Positions 14,101-22,868 of a stretch of DNA of 64,000 nucleotides are shown here, one piece after another. The notes under the pieces were generated by a model. The model was not told the origin of the DNA, searched no databases, and saw only the letters and a list, made by a program, of their open reading frames with translations. The stretch comes from Plasmodiophora brassicae (lineage: Eukaryota; Endomyxa; Phytomyxea; Plasmodiophorida; Plasmodiophoridae): the NCBI GenBank assembly GCA_039704465.1, contig JASFAU010000003.1, positions 620,001 to 684,000 of the forward strand, given 5' to 3'. Numbering within the stretch: position 1 is the first letter of the stretch; each line of letters starts with the position of its first letter. The position numbers and the translations under genes were made by a program.

Positions 14101-15474
14101 CGCCTGGCCGACGGCGTCCTCGTCGACCTGATGTGCACCCTGCTGGGGTGCACGCGCCTGCCCGACCTGCTCGTCGACGCCGTCCTGGAGCGGTCGCGAG
14201 GCAACCCGATGATCTGCCGCGAGCTGGTTTACAGCGCCCAGCGCCGGGGCGACCTGCGCCTGGTCGTCGCGCCGGCCGACGCGACCCAGGAGGCGCCGGC
14301 CGTCCAGGTCGTCGTCTCGGACGGGTTCCGTCGCAGGCCGGCGTTCCCGGTGCCGTTCACGTTGCAGAACACGCTGGGCGAGCTGGTCGACTCGCTGACG
14401 CACTGCCAGCGCATGATCCTGAAGGTGGCGTCCGTGTTCGGCCCGACGTTCACCTACGACATGATCCGCACCGGGTACCCGATCGACGAGCACCTGACGC
14501 AGCTGGCCCGCCAGTTCCAGGGCCTGTTCACGAACGACATCCTGCGGCCGCGGCACGCCCCGGCCCTGGTCGCCGCCCCGGCCCGTTCGCATCGGCGGTC
14601 GCTGCCCGACCTGCGCCACGACGACGTCACCGCCGCCGTCGTGACCTTCTCGACCGTCTTCCTGATGGAGTTCGTCCGGTCGCGCATCCTCCACCGCCAG
14701 GTGAAGTACATCGCCACGATGATCACCAGGCAGCACCTGACCAGCCACGACCGCGTCGTCCTGTTCACCGGGCCCATGTCGATGATGGCTTCGTCGTCGT
14801 CGTCCTCGTCGTCGTCGTCGTCGAGGCGTACCCGCCTGCTGCTGGGCAGCACGGTGCAGCGCTGGAAATCGGTTTGGGTCGACGTCGACACGATGAGCAT
14901 CGAGGTGTTCCACAACGTGGTCCGGTCGGACGGGTCCTGGCAGGGGCTGGCCCTGTGGATCCGCATGCCGACCCGCGACGTCGACGTCGAACCGGTGGAG
15001 ACGCCGACTGGCGCCGGCCTCGTGTCGGTGCTGCGCCTGGGCACCGCCTCCTACTACGACAGGGACGGGGCGTTGCACATCGACCCGATCCGCTTGCTGC
15101 TGGCCACATCGCACCGGGACGCCACCCGCCAGTGGATGTCGTACGTGGCGCTGATGAACACGATGAAGCCGTCCAGCAAGGGCATCAACCTGCTGCCCGC
15201 CGCGTCACCCCGCCGCTCGACGTCGCCGGCGTCGACGACGGCCGGGCCGCTGTTCGCCCAGTCGATGAGCGGGTCGGACACGAGCGCCAGCGATACGGAC
15301 AGCAACAGCAACGCCAGCCCGACCGTCGTCAGGAGGCGGACGGCGGCCGGTGGCGACCCGGGCGCCCTGCCCCGACTGATCACCCGGATCCGGGGGTCCA
15401 TGGCCACCGGCACCCACCTCAGGGACCTGTGGAACGCGCTGCGGCCCCAGCTGACGCGTCGACGTACACAATGA
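11156..15474 (+). CDS. Soluble adenylyl cyclase (ADCY10-type) with P-loop region and C-terminal PH-like domain
   Basis: Bicarbonate-responsive-type cyclase making cAMP. A six-exon model (11156-11791, 11857-12228, 12293-12475, 12554-12846, 12933-13146, 13216-15474) gives about 1318 aa. The C1 cyclase domain has both metal aspartates (LFADISGYTAMCEQLG and GGDVFKFAGDAVIVVW). C2 keeps TTGYAFCGVTGGNTRREYSV and LGDVVNISARL, but its first metal motif has become VLFAHTTVDP, so only C1 should bind metal, as in ADCY10. A P-loop NTPase segment follows (Walker A VQGDLGLGKTHLF, Walker B-like LAIVLDSAHLLE). After a poly-Ser tract (14.79 kb), residues around 14.83-15.17 kb look like a PH domain (VQRWKSVWVDVDTMSIEVF to DATRQWMSYVALMNTMK). 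The exon 4/5 junction is the least certain. Confidence 0.9.
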
Positions 15475-15985
15475 ACCTTAGAATATACGGTCGACCGTCG
15501 CCGTACGTGGCACGTTTCGGGGGCCAGATGAGCGCCCTGCACCGACAATGGGGGCGCCGGCGCCTGCACCCTTTCTAGTTGGCTTCCGACCTTCATTCCG
15601 GGAGCAGGGACGCCACAGAGCGCATCTTCATCGGTGTTGCCGTCATCAAGGTCCATCTCAATCTCGGGCAGATCGTTCTCGAACGCATCAGTGTCCAGAC
15701 TCTCGTATAACTGTTCGGTCGTAAGGTGGTTGCCCAGAAACGCTTGTTGCGACCTGGTCAATGCTCGCCATCTCCGCTACCTACCGCCCTCAATTTGCGT
15801 CCCCCGCAACGAATCAGCGGTTTCATCACTGTTGCCTTCTGACCAACTGAAACCGGACAATCATTCCCGGACAGAGGGAGTATTATGAGGGGGCAATCCC
15901 TCCTCCCGGCCTAACGGCAGCAGGGACTCTGCTTGACCTGCAACGTTGCAGACGCTGACGACGCCATGGGCGATTTTATCGAGGT
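15475..15985 (-). CDS. Candidate small acidic protein gene (tentative exons)
   Basis: Between two convergent genes, the minus strand holds protein-like segments. One is the frame LTTEQLYESLDTDAFENDL followed by PEIEMDLDDGNTDEDAL (about 15.6-15.76 kb). The other is an upstream segment WSEGNSDETADSLRGTQIEGG (about 15.78-15.85 kb). Phase-compatible splices can join them, with a possible start MASSASAT at 15967, but one implied intron would be only 27 nt. Composition is acidic and unstructured. No family is recognised, and the 3' end, which runs toward the cyclase stop, is unresolved. Confidence 0.3.
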
Positions 15986-17068
15986 TCACAATGGGACGCG
16001 GCCGTGGACGGGATGATGGTCGGACAGGTCGCGGTTCGTGGTCGGGTGCCTGGCTGTACGTACACGGAGCGACGTCGCCCGGGGCGGCCCGGATCGCCCA
16101 TTGACGCGCAGCGAAAGAACGTAATCTAGATGCTCGTGCGCATGGCCGCCTAAACGCCTCAGATACGCGTTCGTGTCCGGATCCACCGAGTGGTCCGTCA
16201 GAGCGCCATCCGTCTCTAGCACCATCGGCGCCGCCTCCAGCACGTGAACCATCTCGGCCCACTCGTCAGGATTACTGCCCCGCTCGGTACTCGCCGCCTG
16301 ACGCCTGTTGACGTTCATGTCGCCGGCCAGGATCACCACATCGAGGTGGGCGTTCTCGTCCCGGTCGACGAACTGGCGAATCTGGCGAATCTGATCCTGT
16401 CGGATGCGCCGCGCCTGCTCGTAGGTCGTCGTGGACCACGACGCACACAGCGGGTCGTCCGACTGCAGGTGCGTGCCGACGATGCCGACCGATCGCCCGT
16501 CGATGCGCGTCTCCACGAAGGTGAACCCCTTGAACGACAGGCAGTCGGTGCCACAGCACCTGCGGAACGCCTGGCTGGCCTCGCGAACCACGTCCGTCCG
16601 AGTGGCGACCAGGACGCCGCCGCTCAACAGCAGCGATCGTCGCCCGGGTTTGGTGATGTGTTTGAAGCCCATGGCCGACAGGTCGCGCGTCAAGCGCGTC
16701 GCCGTCGGCGTCGAGAACGCCTCCTGCAGGACGACGACGTCGACGTGCGGCGCCCGCAGGACGTCGGTTCCAGCGATATGCTCGATGCGGTCGTCGTTCG
16801 GGGCGTATATCGCCGACTGGGCCCACGACGGGAACGACTGTACGTTGTAGGAGACAATGTTGACGAAACCGCACTCGTGGACGTTGGGTTCAGAGAACGG
16901 TCGCCGTACGGGGAGCAGCGCCCGGCCCAGGCCCACGTCAAACGTGACGACGGTCATGCCAATGATAACGCAGGCCAGCAGGGCGCAGCACAGCCGCCAG
17001 ACCCACAGCAGGCATCGATTTGGAAGTCTGGCCGGCATTGGCGCGCAGCGTCGTATACAAGTATGCAT
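15986..17068 (-). CDS. Bacterial-type neutral sphingomyelinase C-like phosphodiesterase, membrane-anchored
   Basis: An endonuclease/exonuclease/phosphatase-fold enzyme of 360 aa, encoded without introns. Residues about 17-45 form one hydrophobic segment (LLWVWRLCCALLACVIIGMT), a signal anchor. The catalytic set is complete: Asn in VSYNVQSFP, Glu in VVVLQEAF, His in VGTHLQSDDPLC, Asp/Asn in LAGDMNVNR and Asp-His in LSDHHPVHG. CCGTDCLSFKGF, THLQ-DDPLC and GDMNVN are the pattern of secreted bacterial SMase C rather than of animal SMPD2/3. The expected reaction is hydrolysis of sphingomyelin or a related phospholipid head group, with the domain outside the cytosol. A general EEP phosphodiesterase role remains possible. 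Confidence 0.85.
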   Translation of the reverse strand: MHTCIRRCAPMPARLPNRCLLWVWRLCCALLACVIIGMTVVTFDVGLGRALLPVRRPFSEPNVHECGFVNIVSYNVQSFPSWAQSAIYAPNDDRIEHIAGTDVLRAPHVDVVVLQEAFSTPTATRLTRDLSAMGFKHITKPGRRSLLLSGGVLVATRTDVVREASQAFRRCCGTDCLSFKGFTFVETRIDGRSVGIVGTHLQSDDPLCASWSTTTYEQARRIRQDQIRQIRQFVDRDENAHLDVVILAGDMNVNRRQAASTERGSNPDEWAEMVHVLEAAPMVLETDGALTDHSVDPDTNAYLRRLGGHAHEHLDYVLSLRVNGRSGPPRATSLRVRTARHPTTNRDLSDHHPVHGRVPL

Positions 17069-17163
17069 GGGAAGGATCGCGCGCCCGGAACCAGGTTAGC
17101 CTGCCGTGACTCACGTCAGGACCGGCACATAGAGGCAAGGGGTGCCGCCTGCCTCCCACCTAC

Positions 17164-18531
17164 CTAACATCCCATATGCAGGAGCTCCTGCGCGATCGGC
17201 GTCTGCTGGAAGTGGACCCAGGGGCCGTTCTCCAGCAGGGACGTCACCTCGCGGGCCGCCTCCCGGAACACGTTGCTGTCGACGACCAAGATCATGTGGA
17301 GCGACCCTTGTGGCGTCGACATGCCTGTCCCGACGGGCACAACGTCGCTCACCTTGAATCGATGTTGCGGTTCGGCACTGCTGCTGTCCTCGAACGTCAT
17401 CGCGTATCTGTCGCGTAACCTGCCGGACAGCGTCACCTCGAACGGCGCGTTCCGCTTGATGAACTTGTCGTAGATGAGCTGCGCGTCCACCTGCAACCTG
17501 TCCTCGTCCGGCATGGGCTTGTCGGCCGACAGTGACAGCACCGAGTCGCTGTCGGGCGTGGCGCTCAGCGACGGCGAGAAGTGCACGAGCTTGTGCCGCC
17601 GATAGTATCGGCTGTGGAACGCGTCGACCTCGTCAAGGAACAGCAGGTTCTCGATGCAGAATTCGGACGCCAGGAACAGGCGGAAGGCGGCCCGACACAC
17701 GGTCGTCTCCAGCATCTCTGACATTGTGACCCGGGCGGGGCCCACCTGGCGGACCGACCAGACCAGCGGCATGATGAGCGTTAGGACGATCAGGGACTGG
17801 ATCGCCACCCAGCGGACCAGCAACGTGATCGGGACGCCGTCGCCGTCGAACACGATGTCGGCAACGACGGCGACGAAGGAGACGCGCGTCACGTTGATCA
17901 GTTCCCATCGGATGCTGAACCCGTCGTGGCACGGCCGTAGGGCGTACGCGAAGACGACCATGCCGGCGAACACCATCGCGGACCAGGCCGTCTGCCAGGC
18001 CGTCAGCCAGGCGGACGGATGGAGCAGGTACACAAGCGCGATGCCGGCGTGGAAGACGGCCAGGGCCGCCACGCTTACCGAGATCGTGTGGGGCGACCCG
18101 GCGTGTGGGTGCCTGAGCAGCCACCGGTCAACGGAGCTGACGGTGCCCGATTCCGGGCCGGTGGCGGCCGCCAGGATGCGCGCCTGCGTCAGCCGGTACC
18201 GGCAGAAGACGTGCGCGTAACGCAGCAGGAGGCAGTCGCTGCCGATCGCGAACAGACATGATGACAGGGCGGTGACGGCGGGGGCGCTCACCCAGGCGAA
18301 CAGGCCAGCGGGCAGGGCCGCGGAATCCAATACGCACAGGCCCTGCACGATGTCGTCGATGACGAAGCAGGTGATAAGCACGGCCGTCAAGACGGGCAGA
18401 CGCGGCCGGATAGGGTGCCGGTCCATGCGGGCCAGGAACAGGATCATGGCGGGCAGGTAGAGCAACACCTGGACGCAGAGCAGCGTCCACATCACCCAGC
18501 TGTAGGCATCGTCCATCCCGTGCGACGACAA
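17164..18531 (-). CDS. Seven-transmembrane protein with C-terminal RGS domain
   Basis: Intronless, 455 aa. Seven hydrophobic segments fill residues about 10-285 (for example MWTLLCVQVLLYLPAMILFL, AVLITCFVIDDIVQGLCVL and SLIVLTLIMPLVWSV). A cytosolic RGS domain follows: AAFRLFLASEFCIENLLFLD (the RGS 'FxxFLxxEFSEENLLFW' element), LQVDAQLIYDKFIKRNAPFE, VTLSGRLRDRY and a final FREAAREVTSLLENGPWVHF. RGS domains speed GTP hydrolysis by G-alpha. The arrangement recalls plant RGS1 and protist 7TM-RGS proteins. An acidic/Ser linker of about 35 residues sits inside the RGS fold. An alternative start is the next Met (MDDAYS). Confidence 0.88.
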   Translation of the reverse strand: MSSHGMDDAYSWVMWTLLCVQVLLYLPAMILFLARMDRHPIRPRLPVLTAVLITCFVIDDIVQGLCVLDSAALPAGLFAWVSAPAVTALSSCLFAIGSDCLLLRYAHVFCRYRLTQARILAAATGPESGTVSSVDRWLLRHPHAGSPHTISVSVAALAVFHAGIALVYLLHPSAWLTAWQTAWSAMVFAGMVVFAYALRPCHDGFSIRWELINVTRVSFVAVVADIVFDGDGVPITLLVRWVAIQSLIVLTLIMPLVWSVRQVGPARVTMSEMLETTVCRAAFRLFLASEFCIENLLFLDEVDAFHSRYYRRHKLVHFSPSLSATPDSDSVLSLSADKPMPDEDRLQVDAQLIYDKFIKRNAPFEVTLSGRLRDRYAMTFEDSSSAEPQHRFKVSDVVPVGTGMSTPQGSLHMILVVDSNVFREAAREVTSLLENGPWVHFQQTPIAQELLHMGC

Positions 18532-19318
18532 TGCTAGCCTAACGGTGAATAGCAGATTGGTCTGCGGGTACCGTACGGTTCTACTACGACATATAGCTAA
18601 TGTGCACTAGATCGTGTCAACAGTCAGCCAAAGGACCCTGCCCAGCCAGCGGGCCGTATTCCACGAACCCGTCCTGACATATTGTATCCCAAGCATAGCA
18701 GCAGGTGGATCAGCATGGTTCGATCCAACGTCGATCGGCTCAGACGGCGCAACGGCGGAGCCTACCTAGGCCATGAAACGCATCCGGAGCCATTGGCGCA
18801 GTGCATATCGTCCGAGAGACCGCGTGACGTCACGTTCTGTACGTTGTTCCGGTTGACGGGCAGAACAGGTGGCGAGTCTACCAGCCAGAACACTTCAAGT
18901 GGAAGTGCGTTTTTCCACGAGGAGTGTCATCGGCGCGCTGTGAGGCGCAGCACCGCCTACTGTACCAGCGCACACGAGCCGTCTGGTCGACTGCTGCCGT
19001 CGCCACCCGCCGGCGCACAGGGCATCCGGGACGATCAGCCCGAGGGAGCAGCAGACAGTCTGGGAAGGGCGGACGCAGCAGCTGGATTGCACTCGGCGCA
19101 GGCGGCTGTGTGTCCCACAAAAAGGCGGCGGGGCGGGCCGAGGGGAGGGGGCGCGCAGATTGCTGATGTCGTTACTGCCAGTGCGGGGTGGGTCGCGCAG
19201 TTTTGCGCCAGGCCACTGCCGTCGCGTTCACGCCGCCCACGCGATCTGCGCCGACCACCGCGCTGCCGTCACTTGCAATTCGCCCGCTGGGCCCGTGGAT
19301 GGAACAACACCGACAGCC
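18532..19318. other. Intergenic region upstream of transporter copy 1
   Basis: No convincing coding segment. Long frames here are short of recognisable motifs and change composition along their length. The last ~60 bases before 19319 resemble the sequence just upstream of transporter copy 2 (both translate to a -PAGPVDG-- string), so the tandem duplication includes part of the 5' flank. Confidence 0.4.
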
Positions 19319-20653
19319 ATGCCGTCTGACACGAACGCCACGTGCGCCTATCAGCCCGTCAGCGATACCGTACCGAAGCAGGCGTCCGCGGGTCCGACGA
19401 CGCGGCCCCGAATCACTGCCGTCGTCGTCCTCTGCATGTTGAGCCTGGTCCTGGCCCTGCCGCTGTCGCTGGTCGGCCCGTTCTTCCCCGGGGAGGCCGT
19501 CCGCCACGACGTTTCGCTCGTGGCCGCCGGTGCCATCCTGTCCGTGTTCCCGTTCGCCGTCCTGGTCACCGCCCCCATGTTCGGCATGCTGATCCCGATC
19601 CTGGGCCCCAAAGCGCTCATCCTGACTGGCAGTGTCGTCACGGGCATCTCCACGGCCGCCTTCGCACTCATCGACGATTTCAACGGGACGCCGTTCGTCG
19701 TGTCCGGCTTCGCGATTCGTATCATACAGGGCATCGGTAGCGCCGCCTCGTCGACCGGGTCGGACGCGCTGATGACGTCGATGTTCACCGGGTGCAGCAT
19801 CGGCAAGATGGCCGGGTTCCTCGAGGTGTGCGGATCTATCGGATTCATGTTCGGGCCGTTCCTCGGCGGGTTCCTGTTCGAGTACGGTGGCTTCCAGTTG
19901 CCGTTCTTCGTCGTTGGCGCCCTGACCCTGACGACCGTTATCCCGCTGATGTGGCTCATTCCAAGGCGCGACAAGGCGCTTCGGAAGCGGTCGCAGGTGA
20001 CCGTGTACCAGATCATGACCACGCCAGGGGTCGCGCTGATCTTCGCCGCGTCCGTCGTCGGCATGACCGTGTTCTCGTTCCTGGATCTGGCCCTGCAACC
20101 GGAACTCGCGTCGCAGAACGTATCCCCGTCCTCGGTCGGCCTTCTGTTCGTCATGATCTCGTTCATCTACGCTCTGGCGGCACCCGCCATCGGATGGGTG
20201 TCAACGCCAGCCAATACGCGGGGTCTGATCGTCTTCGGATTGTCGCTCGTTGCCGCGTCGTTGTGTGTGCTTGGGCCCGCCCCGGTTGGGTTCATCCCCA
20301 GAGCGTTGTCGTTACGATGCGGGTCGCTCGTGTTCCTGTCGGCGGGAGCCGCCATGGTACTCGTACCAGTCGTGCCGCAGATGGTGGAGCTGACAAAGCA
20401 CCTGGGCGCTGGCGCGACGGACGTCGTTTCTGGCGTCGTCATCGCGTCGTATAGCCTGGGGGAGATCATCGGTCCCGTCGTGGGCGGCGCCCTGCTCCAG
20501 TACGTGGGCATGTCCCTGGGTGCATCCATATTCGCCACCTGCATACTCGGCATCGCACTAGCCATTCTAGCGGCACCCATGTTGCCGCCCGGTTCGTCCT
20601 CGGAACTCGCCAAACCTCTGCTCGCCGGCAAGTATCCTGTTGCAGAACCCTAG
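19319..20653 (+). CDS. MFS transporter, SLC18B1-like, copy 1
   Basis: Intronless 12-TM major facilitator of 444 aa. The SLC18B1/vesicular-amine-transporter look comes from LSLVLALPLSLVGPFFPGEA in TM1, a GPKALILTGSVVTGIS loop, AIRIIQGIGSAASSTGSDAL in TM4 and FGPFLGGFLFEYGGFQLPFF in TM5. SLC18B1 proteins move polyamines or amines against protons into vesicles. Both the substrate and the location here are inferred. The start was set at MPSDTNATCAY because this Met is shared with copy 2, whereas the upstream frame lacks a common Met. The C-terminus is slightly longer than copy 2 (LLAGKYPVAEP). Confidence 0.9.
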   Translation: MPSDTNATCAYQPVSDTVPKQASAGPTTRPRITAVVVLCMLSLVLALPLSLVGPFFPGEAVRHDVSLVAAGAILSVFPFAVLVTAPMFGMLIPILGPKALILTGSVVTGISTAAFALIDDFNGTPFVVSGFAIRIIQGIGSAASSTGSDALMTSMFTGCSIGKMAGFLEVCGSIGFMFGPFLGGFLFEYGGFQLPFFVVGALTLTTVIPLMWLIPRRDKALRKRSQVTVYQIMTTPGVALIFAASVVGMTVFSFLDLALQPELASQNVSPSSVGLLFVMISFIYALAAPAIGWVSTPANTRGLIVFGLSLVAASLCVLGPAPVGFIPRALSLRCGSLVFLSAGAAMVLVPVVPQMVELTKHLGAGATDVVSGVVIASYSLGEIIGPVVGGALLQYVGMSLGASIFATCILGIALAILAAPMLPPGSSSELAKPLLAGKYPVAEP

Positions 20654-21401
20654 TCCATTGTCTGATATATTCCACAATACAATATCCAATCTGCTGGAGC
20701 TCGCCTTGCGTAACCTATTGCAAATGCAAATCGGGCGGAACGCCAAGTAGGTCGACGTTTCACCTTCTCGTGTTCGCGGGTTCAACGTCGGCGTCAGCCG
20801 ATCAGCTTACTCAACGCCTCTCATCGCATAGGCATTGCTCGTAAACCGAGCCAGAGCGCGTGCAGCACCAGACGATTACGTGAAGAATGCAGGCGCCACC
20901 ACTTCAGGACGACGTCCACCACGTCGTCATCGGGCAGGTAGAACAGCGCTTCTTGGAACCTCCAGGATCTTCGAATCCAGTCGCGTCGTATAGTGTTCGG
21001 CATGGCGGGAATCAGTCCGATCGGCCTTTGGACGAAATGCATCCGTCATCTTTCTTTTCAGGCATCTCTGGTTTAGCGCGATTCACATGGTTGACATTCT
21101 CGTATCAGTCGCATCACGTCCAGACTGAGTCGACAGAACCCTGTTGAATGCCGACCGCTGAGCCATCTGCAACCTGCACATTCAGGATTGCAGATGCCCT
21201 TCGCCAGGAAGCACTATGGGGAGGGGCTGTCAGACAGACTCCCGTTATGATTCTGATGGTAGGTACAGTGTATAGGGTCGGTCTACTCAAGGGACCTACA
21301 GTACTGACGTCGTGCCCTATCAGCCAGTGTGAGGAGGATCGCTATAGGTTATCCGGTAGGTCATGCCGGCTGGGCCCGTGGATGGGCCATCACCGACACA
21401 C
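20654..21401. other. Spacer between tandem transporter copies
   Basis: No recognised gene. A 73-codon minus-strand frame at 20821-21042 (ending VVLKWWRLHSSRNRLVLHAL...) is aromatic-rich, but it has no family match and no partner exon. I treat it as unsupported. The final bases before 21402 match the flank of copy 1. Confidence 0.35.
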
Positions 21402-22721
21402 ATGCCTTCTGACACTGACGACACATACGCCCATCAGCCCGTCACCTGTAACTTGCCAAAGGGGACGGACGTGGCTCCGACGACGCACCCCCGATATACG
21501 GCCACATGCGTCGTCCTCTGCATGTTGAGCCTGGTCCTGGCCCTGCCGCTGTCGCTGGTCGGCCCGTTCTTCCCTGGGGAGGCCGTCCGCCACGACGTCT
21601 CGCTCGTGGATGCCGGTGCCGTCCTGTCCGTGCTCCCGTTTGCTGTCCTGGTAACCGCCCCCACGTTCGGAATGTTGATCCCGATCCTGGGTCCCAAAGC
21701 GCTCATCCTGACCGGCGTTATCGCCTCGGGCATCTCCACGGCCGCCTTCGCACTCATCGACGATTTCAAAGGGACGCCGTTTGTCGTGGCCGGCCTCGCC
21801 GTTCGTCTCGTACAGGGCATCGGTAGTGCCGCCTCGTCGACTGGGTCGGAAGCACTTATAGCGTCGATGTTCACCGGGTGCGACGTCGGCAAGGTGGCCG
21901 GGCTCCTTGCGGCATCTGTATCTGTCGGGTACATGCTCGGCCCGCTCCTCGGCGGGTTCCTGTTCGAGTACGGCGGCTTCCGGTTGCCGTTCTTCGTCGT
22001 TGGCGCCCTGACCCTGATAACGATTGTTCCGCTGATGTGCCTTATTCCAAGGCGCGACAAAACGCCTCGGAAGCGGTCGCAGGTGACCGTGTACCAGATC
22101 ATGACCACGCCAGGGGTCGCGCTAATCTTCGCCGCGTCCGTCGTCGGCATGGCCGTGTTCTCGTTCCTGGACCTGGCCCTGCAACCGGAACTCGCGTCGC
22201 AGAACGTGTCCCCGTCCTCAGTCGGCCTTCTGTTCGTCATGATCTCGTTGATCTACGCTCTGGCGGCACCCGCCATCGGATGGGTGTCAACGCCTGCCAA
22301 TACGCGGGGTCTGATCGTCTTCGGATTGTCGCTCGTTGCCGCGTCGTTGTGTGTGCTTGGGCCCGCCCCGATTGGGTTCATCCCCAGAGCGCTGTCGTTA
22401 CGATGCGGGTCGCTCGTGTTCCTGTCGGCGGGAGCCGCCATGGTACTCGTACCTGTCGTGCCGCAGATGGTGGAGCTGACGAAGCACCTGGGAGCTGGCG
22501 CGACGGACGTCGTTTCTGGCGTCGTCATCGCGTCGTATAGCCTGGGCGAGATCATCGGGCCCGTGGTGGGCGGCGCCCTGCTCCAGTATGTGGGCATGTC
22601 CATGGGTGCATCCATATTCGCCACCTGCATACTCGGGGTCGCTCTAGCGGTTCTAGCGGCACCCATATTGCCGCCTGGTTCGTCCTCGGAACTCACCAAA
22701 CCGCTGCTCGCCGAACCATAG
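21402..22721 (+). CDS. MFS transporter, SLC18B1-like, copy 2
   Basis: Tandem duplicate of the preceding gene, also intronless, 439 aa and with the same 12-TM layout. Long stretches are identical at protein level (from RKRSQVTVYQIMTTPGVALI onward nearly unchanged). Differences cluster in the soluble N-terminus, in TM3-TM5 (VIASGISTAAF, VRLVQGIGSAASSTGSEALI, LAASVSVGYMLGPLLGGF) and at the C-terminus. Both frames are intact, so both copies look functional. An in-frame Met 13 codons upstream (21363) is a possible alternative start peculiar to this copy. Confidence 0.9.
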   Translation: MPSDTDDTYAHQPVTCNLPKGTDVAPTTHPRYTATCVVLCMLSLVLALPLSLVGPFFPGEAVRHDVSLVDAGAVLSVLPFAVLVTAPTFGMLIPILGPKALILTGVIASGISTAAFALIDDFKGTPFVVAGLAVRLVQGIGSAASSTGSEALIASMFTGCDVGKVAGLLAASVSVGYMLGPLLGGFLFEYGGFRLPFFVVGALTLITIVPLMCLIPRRDKTPRKRSQVTVYQIMTTPGVALIFAASVVGMAVFSFLDLALQPELASQNVSPSSVGLLFVMISLIYALAAPAIGWVSTPANTRGLIVFGLSLVAASLCVLGPAPIGFIPRALSLRCGSLVFLSAGAAMVLVPVVPQMVELTKHLGAGATDVVSGVVIASYSLGEIIGPVVGGALLQYVGMSMGASIFATCILGVALAVLAAPILPPGSSSELTKPLLAEP

Positions 22722-22868
22722 CTCATGATTGATGTACTCGCACCACCGACTGGTCTACAGTCGTCCTATCTTGTGCCTGCGTCGCATGAACAGAGAGTCA
22801 ACCGACGCGCACGCCTGAGCGAGACGGCTGTGGCCGATCGCGCGACGGTTAAAATTAGTCGGTAGGCG

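Noticed and set aside
13330..15114. Minus-strand frame of 594 codons opposite the adenylyl cyclase
   Set aside because: Shadow of a GC-rich coding exon. The plus strand carries the P-loop and cyclase continuation.
18700..18760. GGTTCGATCC resembling a tRNA B box
   Set aside because: No A box at the right distance and no cloverleaf could be folded by eye. No tRNA gene is supported.
20821..21042. 73-codon minus-strand ORF between the transporter copies
   Set aside because: No family, no splice partner and no evidence beyond an open frame.
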